From Chitinophagaceae bacterium (GTDB lineage Bacteria; Bacteroidota; Bacteroidia; Chitinophagales; REEL01): a stretch of DNA of 64,000 nt. Positions 46,366-54,327 of this stretch are shown piece by piece (position 1 is the first letter of the stretch; each line of letters opens with the position of its first letter). Position numbers and translations under genes: made by a program. The notes under the pieces are model-generated. The model was not told where the DNA came from. It was given only the letters and a program-made list of their open reading frames with translations, and made no database searches. The DNA lies in NCBI GenBank assembly GCA_007695095.1, contig REEL01000118.1, forward strand, positions 105,935-169,934. The letters are read 5' to 3'.

Positions 46366-46449
46366 GTGAACTTTGTGTTACTGAGGGCTGGAAGAGGGTT
46401 AATGGCACCCCTCCCGTAAGCACGCTTTCATAGCGTCAGACGGGTTGTT
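46366..46449. repeat. Diverged hairpin repeat, copy 2
   Basis: Second copy of the element near 45966. Its core folds better than copy 1: CCCGT (46413-46417) pairs with ACGGG (46440-46444) and ACGC (46422-46425) with GCGT (46433-46436). It lies just before the second antitoxin gene, so both copies flank the toxin-antitoxin remnants. Confidence 0.65.
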
Positions 46450-46519
46450 GGAGTTGAAACAACACTTCAAAATATTCTTCAAAAAATTGTATAAATTTGA
46501 ATTAAAGAATTTTAGACAC

Positions 46520-46714
46520 ATGAAAAGTGCGATTTTTACAAGTGAATCAGACAAAGACCTTAAACTTCTTTTGGAACTGGCAAAAAAACTGGGGATAAAA
46601 ACTAAAGTTTTATCAAAAGAAGAATATGAAGATTTAGGATTAAAGTTGGCAATGGATAAAGGTAAGATCGGTGAATTTGTTGATACAGAGAAGTTTCTAA
46701 AAAGCTTGAAATGA
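46520..46714 (+). CDS. Antitoxin of a RelE/ParE-type module
   Basis: This 64-residue protein (MKSAIFTSESDKDLKLLLEL at the start, then AKKLGIKTKVLSKEEYEDLG, ending VDTEKFLKSLK) fits a short antitoxin family common in Bacteroidota and cyanobacteria that precedes RelE/ParE toxins. I use the ATG at 46520; an in-frame ATG at 46445 would begin inside the upstream repeat region. Its stop overlaps the toxin start by ATGA at 46711. The antitoxin is intact while its toxin is broken. Confidence 0.72.
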   Translation: MKSAIFTSESDKDLKLLLELAKKLGIKTKVLSKEEYEDLGLKLAMDKGKIGEFVDTEKFLKSLK

Positions 46715-46979
46715 TTGTTTAAATTTATAAGTCGTTGGAAAAGGACATGCTTCAAATCAATGACAAATCTGTTAAATCCAAACTTACCACAATTATTAAT
46801 CAGATGCTTGAAGCATCAGGTTTAAAAGAAATTCAGCACATAAAAAAATTAAAGGAACCAAGAACTATTATAGAATCAGAATTTGTAATTACAGACTTGG
46901 AATCATAGTTGATAGTAATCAAGTTGAACTGATTAGATTGTTTACCGAAAGGATATTTATAATTACTTCCCATAAATGA
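46711..46979 (+). pseudogene. Broken RelE/ParE-family toxin
   Basis: Starting at the ATG that overlaps the antitoxin stop, the frame reads MIV then a TAA at codon 4 (46720-46722), and continues IYKSLEKDMLQINDKSVKSK up to IQHIKKLKE. The match then shifts frame: from 46860 another frame reads KNYYRIRICNYRLGIIVDSN and continues QVELIRLFTERIF to a stop at 46977-46979. LKGYKNYYRIRIGDYRIG-like blocks are characteristic of this toxin family, so one base is missing near 46854 and one codon is nonsense. Two lesions make an active toxin very unlikely. Confidence 0.8.
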
Positions 46980-47089
46980 TTAGGTGATTGATTTTTAAAA
47001 ACATTTATTGTTTTATTGCTAACCATATAGAATAATTCAAAAAAATTTACCTCTCTCGTCGGCAAACTTTCTTAGCATAAGAAGGGTTG

Positions 47090-47419
47090 TTATAGAGTTT
47101 CATATATTGCAATTATTGCACAAGATGTGATGCATACGTAAAATAGTACTAATGAGAAATAAATTTTACGCTCTACCCGGATGACTTTTTGCAAAATTGA
47201 AGCTTCTAAATTTTGTAAGTTGTTAGGGAAAAAAAACGGTATGATTAATTCAACCATTATTTGAAAATCCTTAAGTCCGGAATTTGCAAGAAATTTAAAA
47301 ATAGACTTATCGGCAATTTTATTCAATTGGCTTAAATACACAAAGTGGTAGTAAAATTTGAAGTATTGGGCAAATATGCCAATGTATAAAAAATAAAATA
47401 AATAATCTGTTGGAATCAT
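47090..47419 (-). CDS. Small membrane protein, unknown
   Basis: This 109-residue frame encodes a first hydrophobic segment (about 5-26, rich in Phe and Tyr), a central amphipathic part (LANSGLKDFQIMVELIIPFF, about 44-63; then ILQKVIRVERKIYF) and a second membrane helix (about 86-106). It has no recognised family. The order helix, charged PxxL/KVxRV segment, helix looks protein-like rather than random. It lacks neighbours and a clear promoter, so it may be real but is not certain. Confidence 0.45.
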   Translation of the reverse strand: MIPTDYLFYFLYIGIFAQYFKFYYHFVYLSQLNKIADKSIFKFLANSGLKDFQIMVELIIPFFFPNNLQNLEASILQKVIRVERKIYFSLVLFYVCITSCAIIAIYETL

Positions 47420-47759
47420 GTGCTTAAAAGCAGTAAATATTTTTTTCTTAATGCAATGAAAACACTAATCATACAGCAAACCTACTATTGATTGTAAATT
47501 TATTCAACCCTTTTGCTACTATATCCACCACTCATTTTTTAGAATCAAATCCAATATATTTTTGCAACTTGTTTTGTTTAGTTTTTTTATGTTTTTGCTT
47601 ACCACTATCATTTAAACAATTTTGTAAAAACCTATTTTTAAACAAAACAGTGAATCAAACTTAAATTTTGTAATTTTGTATTTAATGATACAGCAGGTGG
47701 GCTTTTTGTTTGCTAACTGTTTTCATTGCAATTAAACACTAAACCTAAATTTTTTGCTC
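47420..47759. other. AT-rich upstream region of the OmpA-like gene
   Basis: No gene is seen. TAATTTTG at 47671-47678 is a full -7 consensus match lying 82 bases before the lipoprotein ATG, but no TTTG stands at the expected -33 position. Poly-A/T tracts fill most of the rest. Confidence 0.4.
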
Positions 47760-48782
47760 ATGAAACTTAAGATATTTTTAATCATAATTAGTGCAATCTT
47801 TTTGTTAGAAAGTTGTGTTCCGGCTCAAAAATTGGATGATGAGCGCAAAAGAACAGAGCGTTTAGAAAGTGAAAACACCCGCTTAGTAAGCCGGGTACAG
47901 AATTTAGAAGAGGATAATAAAGAGAAATCTATGCAGGTTGCCGAAACTCAGAGGGCAATTCAAGGATTAGTGCAGGATACAACCAGTTATGGCTTGCGAT
48001 ACAGACGAATGCGTGAAATGAATGATGATTTGAACAGATTATACGAAGAGGTAATTGAACAAAATAAAAACCTCTTACAAACCTCAAGTTCAGAACAGGA
48101 AAGACTTACAAGAGAATTAGATAATAAGATTCGGGAACTCAATGAGAAATCTAAAGATATACAAAAGCAGGAAAATGAATTATTAGCTCTTCAGCAGTCT
48201 GTTCAGCAGCAACGCTCTAATATTGATGACCTAAACGTAAACCTGAAGGAAAGAGAAAAAAGAGTAGAAGAACTAGAAAGTCTGATAGCTAAGCAAGACT
48301 CTGCAACCAAAGCTTTAAGAGAAAATATTGCACAATCACTTTTAGGTTTTGACAAAGAAGACCTAACGGTTGAAGTTCGGGACGGCAAGATTTATGTCTC
48401 TCTGGCTGAACAATTACTGTTTCAATCAGGGAGTATACAGGTTGACCCCAAAGGAGTTCGTGCTTTGAAGTCTCTGGCTGAAGTTTTATCCCGTCAGGAA
48501 GATGTTTCTATAATGATAGAAGGCCATACCGATAATGTACCGATAAGAACATCCTGTATAAAAGATAACTGGGATTTAAGTGTCCTGAGAGCTACATCTA
48601 TTATACGAATTTTAACTGAAAATACCGGATTGGATTCTCAAAGAGTAATTGCTTCCGGAAGAGGAGAGCATTTGCCGGTAGCTACAAATGAAGATAGGGC
48701 AGGCAGGTCTTTGAACAGAAGAACCGAAATAATTGTTGCTCCTGATTTAGATCAGGTATTTCAATTGCTGGAAAGTAATTGA
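47760..48782 (+). CDS. OmpA/MotB-domain lipoprotein with coiled coil
   Basis: This 340-residue lipoprotein has lipobox LLESC (Cys19), a long coiled coil of about 25-190 (heptads such as RLESENTRLVSRVQNLEED), and an OmpA/MotB peptidoglycan-binding domain (about 205-335: LLFQSGSIQVDPKGVRALKS, then MIEGHTDNVPI and GRGEHLPVATNEDRAGRSLNRRTEI, quoted in parts). It should anchor the outer membrane to peptidoglycan. I start at the ATG at 47760 because the signal peptide begins there; a TTG six bases earlier is not needed. tatC follows 13 bases after its stop. Confidence 0.9.
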   Translation: MKLKIFLIIISAIFLLESCVPAQKLDDERKRTERLESENTRLVSRVQNLEEDNKEKSMQVAETQRAIQGLVQDTTSYGLRYRRMREMNDDLNRLYEEVIEQNKNLLQTSSSEQERLTRELDNKIRELNEKSKDIQKQENELLALQQSVQQQRSNIDDLNVNLKEREKRVEELESLIAKQDSATKALRENIAQSLLGFDKEDLTVEVRDGKIYVSLAEQLLFQSGSIQVDPKGVRALKSLAEVLSRQEDVSIMIEGHTDNVPIRTSCIKDNWDLSVLRATSIIRILTENTGLDSQRVIASGRGEHLPVATNEDRAGRSLNRRTEIIVAPDLDQVFQLLESN

Positions 48783-48795
48783 TGATAATTAAACC

Positions 48796-49644
48796 ATGCG
48801 CGAAGAAACAGCATACATAGGAGAAAAAAAAGAGTCGACAAAGGTTAAAGAAATGTCATTTGTAGACCATCTTGAAGAATTAAGATGGCACCTCATTCGA
48901 TCAGCAATTGCACTTTTTACCTTTACGATTATAGTTTTTTTATCAAAAGAGTTAATCTTTGATACACTGATTTTTGGACCAACAAAATCATCTTTCCCAA
49001 CCTATGTGGGTCTTTGCCAACTTTCATCAGCTTTAGGATTAGGTGATCTGCTTTGTCTGGGTGATTATTCATTTATTTTTATTAATACCGAAATGGCCGG
49101 ACAGTTTCTGGTCCACCTGAAGGTGTCTTTGGTATTGGGTTTTGTATTAACTTTTCCCTATTTATTTTGGGAGTTGTGGAGGTTCATAAAACCCGGACTT
49201 TATCAAAAAGAAATAACTTACACAAGAGGAATCGTCTTCTTTAGCAGTTTGCTGTTTTTTACCGGAGTCTCTTTCGGATATTTCATTTTAACCCCTTTTG
49301 CTATTAATTTTTTCGGTACTTATTCCGTTACTGACATTGTAAATAATACCTTCACACTGACCAATTACACCGGGTTTTTAACCATGTTTGTATTGGCTTC
49401 CGGCATATTGTTTGAATTACCCATGGTAGTGTATTTTCTATCGAAACTGGGGCTTTTGACACCCAAAATCATGAAAACTTACCGTAAACATGCTTTTGTA
49501 GGGATTGTAATAGTAGCTGCGGTGATTACACCGGCAGATGTTGGAACACAACTTTTAGTTACCGTTCCTGTATATGTTCTGTATGAATTTAGTATTTTCA
49601 TATCAGCCAATGTTGAGCGAAAAAGGTTAAAAGATAATTTATAA
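48796..49644 (+). CDS. tatC: Twin-arginine translocase subunit TatC
   Basis: This 282-residue inner-membrane protein recognises twin-arginine signal peptides of folded Tat substrates. It has six hydrophobic segments, the N-terminal family motif MSFVDHLEELRWHLIRS (about 20-36, with the conserved HLxELR) and the FPYLFWELWRFIKPGL segment (about 119-134) with the conserved F-x-EL-W-x-F/I-K-PGL. The first periplasmic loop is longer than in E. coli TatC and carries three cysteines. It probably sits in an operon with the OmpA-like lipoprotein and rpiB (gaps of 13 and 10 bases). tatA/B are not in the window. Confidence 0.95.
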   Translation: MREETAYIGEKKESTKVKEMSFVDHLEELRWHLIRSAIALFTFTIIVFLSKELIFDTLIFGPTKSSFPTYVGLCQLSSALGLGDLLCLGDYSFIFINTEMAGQFLVHLKVSLVLGFVLTFPYLFWELWRFIKPGLYQKEITYTRGIVFFSSLLFFTGVSFGYFILTPFAINFFGTYSVTDIVNNTFTLTNYTGFLTMFVLASGILFELPMVVYFLSKLGLLTPKIMKTYRKHAFVGIVIVAAVITPADVGTQLLVTVPVYVLYEFSIFISANVERKRLKDNL

Positions 49645-49654
49645 AAGATTTTTT

Positions 49655-50110
49655 ATGCAAAAAATATCAATCGGATCTGATCATGCCGGCTTTGAACTGA
49701 AGTCTAAAATCATTGATTATTTGAAAGAAAAGCAAATTGACGTAAAGGATAAGGGTACTTTTTCGGAAGATTCCGTTGATTATCCGGATTTTATTCATCC
49801 TGTAGCGGAGGCTGTAGAAAAAGATAAAAATGTCATTGGGATAGTTATTTGTGGTAGTGCAAATGGAGCTTGTATAACAGCTAATAAACATCAAAAAATC
49901 CGGGCTGCACTTTGCTGGTCGCCGGAAATAGCAACTCTTGCCCGCCAACATAATGATGCAAATGTTTTATGCCTGCCTGCCCGATTTCTGGAGACCTCAA
50001 CTGCCATTGAAATTCTTGACTTATTTCTAAATACAGATTTTGAGGGAGGAAGACATCAGAAACGAGTAGATAAAATACCGGTATCTCCAATCACAAAAGA
50101 CGGCAATTAA
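49655..50110 (+). CDS. rpiB: Ribose-5-phosphate isomerase B
   Basis: This 151-residue enzyme interconverts ribose 5-phosphate and ribulose 5-phosphate in the cytosol. It begins ISIGSDHAGFELKSKII (Asp and His of the SDHAG motif, about 8-12), and carries GIVICGSANGACITANKHQK (about 61-80; the first Cys is the expected catalytic base and GSANG the phosphate loop) plus NDANVLCLPAR (about 100-110). The length is typical. It starts 10 bases after tatC. Confidence 0.93.
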   Translation: MQKISIGSDHAGFELKSKIIDYLKEKQIDVKDKGTFSEDSVDYPDFIHPVAEAVEKDKNVIGIVICGSANGACITANKHQKIRAALCWSPEIATLARQHNDANVLCLPARFLETSTAIEILDLFLNTDFEGGRHQKRVDKIPVSPITKDGN

Positions 50111-50166
50111 ATACTCCCTTTGATTAGCAGCATTTAGATTTCACTAATTCATTCAAATTTTAACTT

Positions 50167-51375
50167 ATGAAAGTGCCTTTTTCACCTCCCCGTATAGACG
50201 AAAAAATTATAAAGGCAGTAGAGGAAACCCTGCGAACAGGTTGGATATCAACCGGCCCTAAAACAAAATTGTTTGAGCTGGAATTAGAGAAATATACCAA
50301 AGCTCCTAAAATTTTATGTTTGAATTCTGCCACCGCCGGTCTGGAGTTAATCATGAGATACTGGGGAATCGGACCCGGTGATGAGGTAATTGTCCCGGCT
50401 TATACCTATTGTGCAACAGCCAATGTGGTAATGCATTGCGGCGCAAAACCTGTTATGGTTGATTGCGGAGAAGATTTTAATATTTCACCGGAGAAAGTTG
50501 AAAAGGCAATTACCGGCAGAACTAAAGCCATTGTGCCGGTCGATATAGGCGGTTATCCCTGTGATTACGATGCCTTATATGATATAATTGATAAAAAGAA
50601 ACATCATTTTAAACCCGGTAATCAGCTGCAAAAAAAGCTTGGCCGTATTATTTTAGTAGCAGATTCCGCACACTCTATCGGAGCTTCCTATAAAGGAAAA
50701 TCTTCGGGCATACTGGCAGATGTATCTTCTTTTTCATTTCATGCGGTCAAAAATCTCACTACCGCCGAAGGTGGAGCATTGTGTTTAAATTTACCCGAAC
50801 CCTTTAACAACAAGGATATTTACGATTATCTCAATACTCTGTCTCTGCATGGTCAAAATAAAGATGCTTTATCAAAATTTACAAAAGCAGCCTGGGAATA
50901 CGATGTTATTTACCCCGGTTACAAATGCAATATGACAGACATTCAGGCCAGTATGGGATTGGTAGAGTTGGAAAGATATGAAAGGGAAACACTCCCAAAG
51001 CGAAAAGAAATCTTTGATTTTTACTCTGCTGAACTAAAAGCATTTGATTTTTTTCAAATCCCGGAGTATGAAAGTGAGCATAAAAAAACCTCCTATCACT
51101 TATATTTACTTACGATAGCAAATGTCACAGAGGCTCAGCGTAATGAAATCATTAAAAAGGTTTTCGAGAAAGAAATTAGTGTTAATGTGCATTACAAACC
51201 TCTGCCATTGATGAGTTATTATCGCGATATGGGCTATACCTTAAAAGGGTTGGATGTAAGTAAGCGAAAATATGAACAGGAAATAAGTCTTCCCGTGTTT
51301 TTTGATTTAACGAAGGAACAGCAACAGCTTGTTATTAAATCTTTGGTGAGCAGCTATCAGGAGGTTGTTGGATAA
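50167..51375 (+). CDS. DegT/DnrJ/EryC1-family sugar aminotransferase
   Basis: This 402-residue PLP enzyme transfers an amino group to a nucleotide-linked keto sugar. The N-terminal motif PFSPPRIDEKIIKAVEETLR and LRTGWISTGP are family-typical. The aldimine lysine is Lys195 in SSFSFHAVKNLTTAEGG, and the aspartate of VADSAHSIG (about 164-172) contacts PLP. It begins 57 bases after rpiB and ends 12 bases before a sugar-phosphate transferase gene. Together they look like the start of surface-glycan assembly: making an amino sugar and linking it to a lipid carrier. No other glycan genes are adjacent. Confidence 0.9.
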   Translation: MKVPFSPPRIDEKIIKAVEETLRTGWISTGPKTKLFELELEKYTKAPKILCLNSATAGLELIMRYWGIGPGDEVIVPAYTYCATANVVMHCGAKPVMVDCGEDFNISPEKVEKAITGRTKAIVPVDIGGYPCDYDALYDIIDKKKHHFKPGNQLQKKLGRIILVADSAHSIGASYKGKSSGILADVSSFSFHAVKNLTTAEGGALCLNLPEPFNNKDIYDYLNTLSLHGQNKDALSKFTKAAWEYDVIYPGYKCNMTDIQASMGLVELERYERETLPKRKEIFDFYSAELKAFDFFQIPEYESEHKKTSYHLYLLTIANVTEAQRNEIIKKVFEKEISVNVHYKPLPLMSYYRDMGYTLKGLDVSKRKYEQEISLPVFFDLTKEQQQLVIKSLVSSYQEVVG

Positions 51376-51386
51376 AACGACTCAGG

Positions 51387-51974
51387 ATGAAGCGAATTTT
51401 TGATATTTTTTTCTCTGCTACAGGATTGGTTTTTCTTTTTATCCCATTCCTGATTGTCGCTTTATGGATAAAGACTGATTCAAAAGGGGCTGTTTTTTTT
51501 AAACAAAAAAGAATTGGTCTAAATGCAAATCCCTTCTATATCTATAAGTTCAGAACCATGTTTGTGGATTCGGATAAAAAAGGGCATTTAACTGTCGGGC
51601 AAAAAGATAATCGAATAACAAAAGCAGGATTTTTTCTTAGAAAGTATAAAATTGATGAGCTGCCTCAATTGATAAATATACTTTTGGGAGAAATGAGTTT
51701 TGTCGGTCCAAGACCGGAAGTTGAAAAATATGTGAATTATTATAACGAAAGCCAGCGCCAGGTTCTGAGCGTAAAACCCGGCTTAACAGATTTTGCTTCA
51801 TTAATGTATTTTGATGAAAATAGAATACTGGAATCCAAAGAAAATCCGGAGGAAGCCTATATAAAAGAGATTATGCCCCATAAATTGAAATTGAATCTGG
51901 AGTATATTCAACAACAAAGCTTTTTGCTGGACCTAAAAATAATTTTCAGAACATTGTTACGAATTGCCGGTTAA
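51387..51974 (+). CDS. Undecaprenyl-phosphate sugar-1-phosphate transferase (PglC/WcaJ C-terminal type)
   Basis: This 195-residue enzyme is the minimal PglC-like form: an N-terminal membrane-embedded helix (about 8-28) and a cytosolic catalytic core. It shows FKQKRIGLNANPFYIYKFRT (about 49-68), DELPQLINILLGEMSFVGPR (about 90-109), quoted at 20 residues each. It moves a sugar phosphate from UDP-sugar to undecaprenyl phosphate. Its partner gene, a sugar aminotransferase, is 12 bases upstream. Its stop overlaps the stop of a mini-lipoprotein on the other strand by 4 bases. Confidence 0.92.
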   Translation: MKRIFDIFFSATGLVFLFIPFLIVALWIKTDSKGAVFFKQKRIGLNANPFYIYKFRTMFVDSDKKGHLTVGQKDNRITKAGFFLRKYKIDELPQLINILLGEMSFVGPRPEVEKYVNYYNESQRQVLSVKPGLTDFASLMYFDENRILESKENPEEAYIKEIMPHKLKLNLEYIQQQSFLLDLKIIFRTLLRIAG

Positions 51975-52132
51975 CGACCGGGAGGTAGAACATTTGAGCG
52001 TGGGGACGACCTTCTGGGCTGTTTGTCTAAATTTTGTTCTTTAGCACCTTCCACTGACGGACATCCATGCCTGTTGCAATTCGTCAGACTTACAGAAGAA
52101 AATAGAATAATTATGATTAAAAGTAGTCTCAT
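51971..52132 (-). CDS. Small lipoprotein, second of the Cys-Pro type
   Basis: This 53-residue frame starts at the CAT complement at 52130-52132. A hydrophobic signal (LLLIIIILFSSVS) leads to lipobox LTNC (Cys19), and the mature part is NRHGCPSVEGAKEQNLDKQP followed by RRSSPRSNVLPPGR. The mature peptide is about 35 residues, basic at its end. A GCPSVE segment soon after the lipid cysteine parallels DCDCPRVE in the lipoprotein at 21113. It is convergent with the sugar-phosphate transferase gene and overlaps it by 4 bases. Function unknown. Confidence 0.72.
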   Translation of the reverse strand: MRLLLIIIILFSSVSLTNCNRHGCPSVEGAKEQNLDKQPRRSSPRSNVLPPGR

Positions 52133-52528
52133 GGTTTTCAGTTTACAAGATTAAAAAAAATCTTTGCCCACATTAAGCTAATGTAAAATTAAGAAATTTA
52201 TTGTCATCAAAATCATTTCACTAAAAATCCTTAAATCTAATCTGAACAAATATGGATTTTCAAGTTTTAATCTGTTTTTTGCTTAGTATTTAGAAATATT
52301 TAAATAAAAATGAATTACGAAAATTTTTAAAAGATGTTGGCTTTATAACTGTTTTCCACTTGATTATCTCTAGTTTTAGAAAATTTTAGAAAAAATTGTA
52401 TATAAATCTTGTAATTTTTTTTTCGAAGATAAAATGTATAAAATACTAAAAATCAATAGGTTAAAAGAAACCTTGTCCGCAAAGCCTTGATTTTGCTATA
52501 ATATTATCGATTAAATTGTCCTTAAAAA
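52133..52528. other. AT-rich intergenic region
   Basis: This stretch separates the leftward mini-lipoprotein from the hup promoter. It is made of AT-rich runs, and no coding frame, RNA fold or repeat was found. Confidence 0.4.
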
Positions 52529-52559
52529 TTTGTTTGTTAATGATAGTATTCTAAATTTG
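52529..52559 (+). promoter_or_regulatory. Consensus promoter for the HU gene
   Basis: TTTG (52529-52532), a 19-base spacer and TAAATTTG (52552-52559) form a perfect Bacteroidota housekeeping promoter. Transcription should start near 52566, leaving a leader of about 36 bases before the ATG at 52602. Confidence 0.78.
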
Positions 52560-52601
52560 TATTCACCAAACCATTATTTTTTTAACATAAATCTTTGCAC
52601 T

Positions 52602-52874
52602 ATGAACAAAGGAGAATTAATCAATCAAATCGCAGAAGAAGCGGGTTTAACAAAAACTCAGGCAACTTCAGCATTAAATTCAGTACTTGACAATGTGGTA
52701 ACCACATTAAAAAAGGGAGACAAAGTAACTTTAGTAGGTTTCGGAACTTTCTCGGTATCTAGCAGATCAGCAAGAACCGGAAGAAATCCACAAACCGGAG
52801 CTGAAATCAAAATCCCGGCGAAAAAAGTTGTAAAATTCAAAGCCGGAAAAGAGTTTTCTGACAAAGTAAAGTAA
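52602..52874 (+). CDS. hup: HU-family DNA-binding protein
   Basis: This 90-residue histone-like protein bends and compacts DNA as a dimer. It has the standard start MNKGELINQIAEEAGLTKTQ, the VTLVGFGTFSVSSRSARTGR beta-arm core, and the signature NPQTGAEIKIPAKKVVKFKAGK in the arm, here given by position about 60-81. The ATG at 52602 gives the canonical N-terminus; an in-frame longer reading from about 52530 would run through the promoter. A strong terminator follows 24 bases after the stop. Confidence 0.95.
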   Translation: MNKGELINQIAEEAGLTKTQATSALNSVLDNVVTTLKKGDKVTLVGFGTFSVSSRSARTGRNPQTGAEIKIPAKKVVKFKAGKEFSDKVK

Positions 52875-52897
52875 ATTTTTAACAAATTACTTAATGC

Positions 52898-52930
52898 AAA
52901 GAGTAAGGCCAGACGGCTTTACTCTTTTTT
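52898..52930 (+). terminator. Rho-independent terminator after HU
   Basis: A stem of 13 pairs, AAAGAGTAAGGCC / GGCTTTACTCTTT with one G-T wobble, closes a 4-base AGAC loop, and a run of Ts follows (52925-52930). The methyltransferase gene starts only 5 bases further on, so that gene needs its own promoter or read-through. Confidence 0.85.
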
Positions 52931-52934
52931 ATTT

Positions 52935-53579
52935 ATGGCTAAATGGGGAATAGCTCAGTTTTTTGAACAGTTGTGGTGGAGGATTTATCTAAAAAATAAA
53001 AATCCTGAGGCATACATTCTATGGAAAAAAAAGTACTGGGAAACTTTTTTGAAACAAATCCCTGAAATAGCCTTCCCCAAAACTGCAAATAGTAGAATTT
53101 TAGACGCCGGATGTGGACCGGCAGGAATATTTCTGATTTTGCAAAATCAGAATTTTATAGCAATCGATCCCCTTTTTAACTATTACAAAGAAAAATTCCC
53201 CGCATATAACAGTTACTACAAACCGGAAGACTCTTTTATTAATTCTAAAATTGAATCTTTTTCAAGCACCGATAAGTTTGATTTAATTTTTTGCCTCAAT
53301 GCCATCAATCATGTCGAGGATATTGATAAGGCTTTGACCCGATTGGCAGAGTTAAGCAATGAAAAAGCTACACTTGTTATAAGTACTGATGTACATAATT
53401 ATACTTTTTTTAAAAAAATATTTCGGTTTTTTTCTTTTGATGTCCTGCACCCTTATCAGGGAGATTCAAACTATTATGAAGAAAAACTAAAAAAAGCAGG
53501 ATTTTCTATTCAACGGGATTTTGTAAAAAAAAGGGAGTTCTTTTTTACGTATATAGTTTTTGTCTGTAGAAAAGATTAA
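52935..53579 (+). CDS. Class I SAM-dependent methyltransferase, substrate unknown
   Basis: This 214-residue protein has a Rossmann methyltransferase core: motif I ILDAGCGPAGIFLILQ (about 54-69), an acidic strand end with AIDPL (about 75-79) and FDLIFCLNAINHVEDIDKAL (about 115-134, motifs II-III). The N-terminal part is aromatic-rich (FEQLWWRIYLKNKNP), as in methyltransferases acting on bulky substrates. A strong HU terminator lies just upstream, and no other promoter was identified, so its expression is unclear. Cytosolic. Confidence 0.8.
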   Translation: MAKWGIAQFFEQLWWRIYLKNKNPEAYILWKKKYWETFLKQIPEIAFPKTANSRILDAGCGPAGIFLILQNQNFIAIDPLFNYYKEKFPAYNSYYKPEDSFINSKIESFSSTDKFDLIFCLNAINHVEDIDKALTRLAELSNEKATLVISTDVHNYTFFKKIFRFFSFDVLHPYQGDSNYYEEKLKKAGFSIQRDFVKKREFFFTYIVFVCRKD

Positions 53580-53594
53580 GCTTTCAAAGCCTGA

Positions 53595-53873
53595 TTAGTC
53601 GACCTCTGTATCCAGAGCGTTTATGTTTATCAAACTTTCCGTAGTAGAATCTATGTGTTCGATGATATCTAATAGTTTGATTACATTTACATCAGACCCG
53701 CCTTTCAAATGTTCTAATTCAAAATGATATACATCACCTTCCTCAAAAACATCATTTATCTCTTTCAACTCATTACTCATAGCTAAATTTAGTGTTGTTT
53801 CAAATATATCTTCCCTAAGTTTAGATAGATTATTTACAGTTTCATAAAGCATTTCCCTATAAGTACTTTCCAT
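53595..53873 (-). CDS. Small acidic protein, unknown
   Basis: I start this 92-residue protein at the ATG at 53873 (MESTYREMLYETVNNLSKLR, first 20 residues); an ATG at 53909 is also in frame. It is acidic and helical, with ELKEINDVFEEGDVYHFELE and DVNVIKLLDIIEHIDSTTES segments. It has no signal or membrane helix and no recognised family. The gene is convergent with the methyltransferase gene. The absence of overlapping alternatives supports it as real. Confidence 0.55.
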   Translation of the reverse strand: MESTYREMLYETVNNLSKLREDIFETTLNLAMSNELKEINDVFEEGDVYHFELEHLKGGSDVNVIKLLDIIEHIDSTTESLININALDTEVD

Positions 53874-53983
53874 AAAATACACATTTAAAATTAAATAATA
53901 ACACTCCATTAAGTTACGAAAATTCTAAATATTTTTAAAATAAAATGAAGAGAAATTTGACCTTTTTTATAAAAAAGAAGCAA

Positions 53984-54018
53984 TTTGATAGAACTTTGAA
54001 AAGTAAATTCTATTTTTG
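53984..54018 (+). promoter_or_regulatory. Promoter of the cobalamin-controlled operon
   Basis: TATTTTTG (54011-54018) followed by C is a full -7 consensus. A TTTG at 53984-53987 lies 23 bases upstream, longer than the usual 19-20; TTTG at 53995 would be too close. The -7 element ends right where the riboswitch begins, which is what a riboswitch leader needs. Confidence 0.55.
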
Positions 54019-54019
54019 C

Positions 54020-54206
54020 GATGTTATAGGTTCTTAACTTAAATTGTAAGTAAGATTAAAAGGGAATCAGGTGATCAATTTTGAAAATCCTGAACAGTTC
54101 CCGCTGCTGTAAGCTCTATAAACTTTTCAGAACTTCATTGCCACTATTCTTTCGGGAATGGGAAGGCTACTGAAAAGGGAGTAAGTCAGAAGACCTGCCT
54201 GTATCG
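54020..54206 (+). promoter_or_regulatory. Cobalamin (adenosylcobalamin-type) riboswitch
   Basis: The conserved elements appear in order: AGGTTC near 54028, AAAAGGGAATCAGGTGA (54058-54074), CAGTTCCCGCTGCTGTAAG (about 54095-54113), GCCACT (54140-54145), GGGAAGGC (54160-54167), and the B12 box AGTAAGTCAGAAGACCTGCC (about 54180-54199). This set is diagnostic of the cobalamin riboswitch. Bound cobalamin usually turns expression off, so the downstream genes should be expressed when B12 is scarce. The subtype was not determined. Confidence 0.95.
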
Positions 54207-54294
54207 TTTTTATTCATAGCTTTCGGGAAAAAAAGCAGTGAGTAGATAGTAGCATACATATCTATTCTTACGTTTATTTTCCGCATGATTTATG

Positions 54295-54323
54295 AATGAT
54301 TAAAGTGTTTACACTAAATCATT
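54295..54323 (+). other. Hairpin just before the receptor start codon
   Basis: AATGATT (54295-54301) pairs with AATCATT (54317-54323) and GTGT (54305-54308) with ACAC (54311-54314), with small internal bulges and a TT loop. It ends 4 bases before the ATG at 54328 and covers the ribosome-binding region. It may be the riboswitch's expression platform acting on translation. Confidence 0.5.
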
Positions 54324-54327
54324 AATT

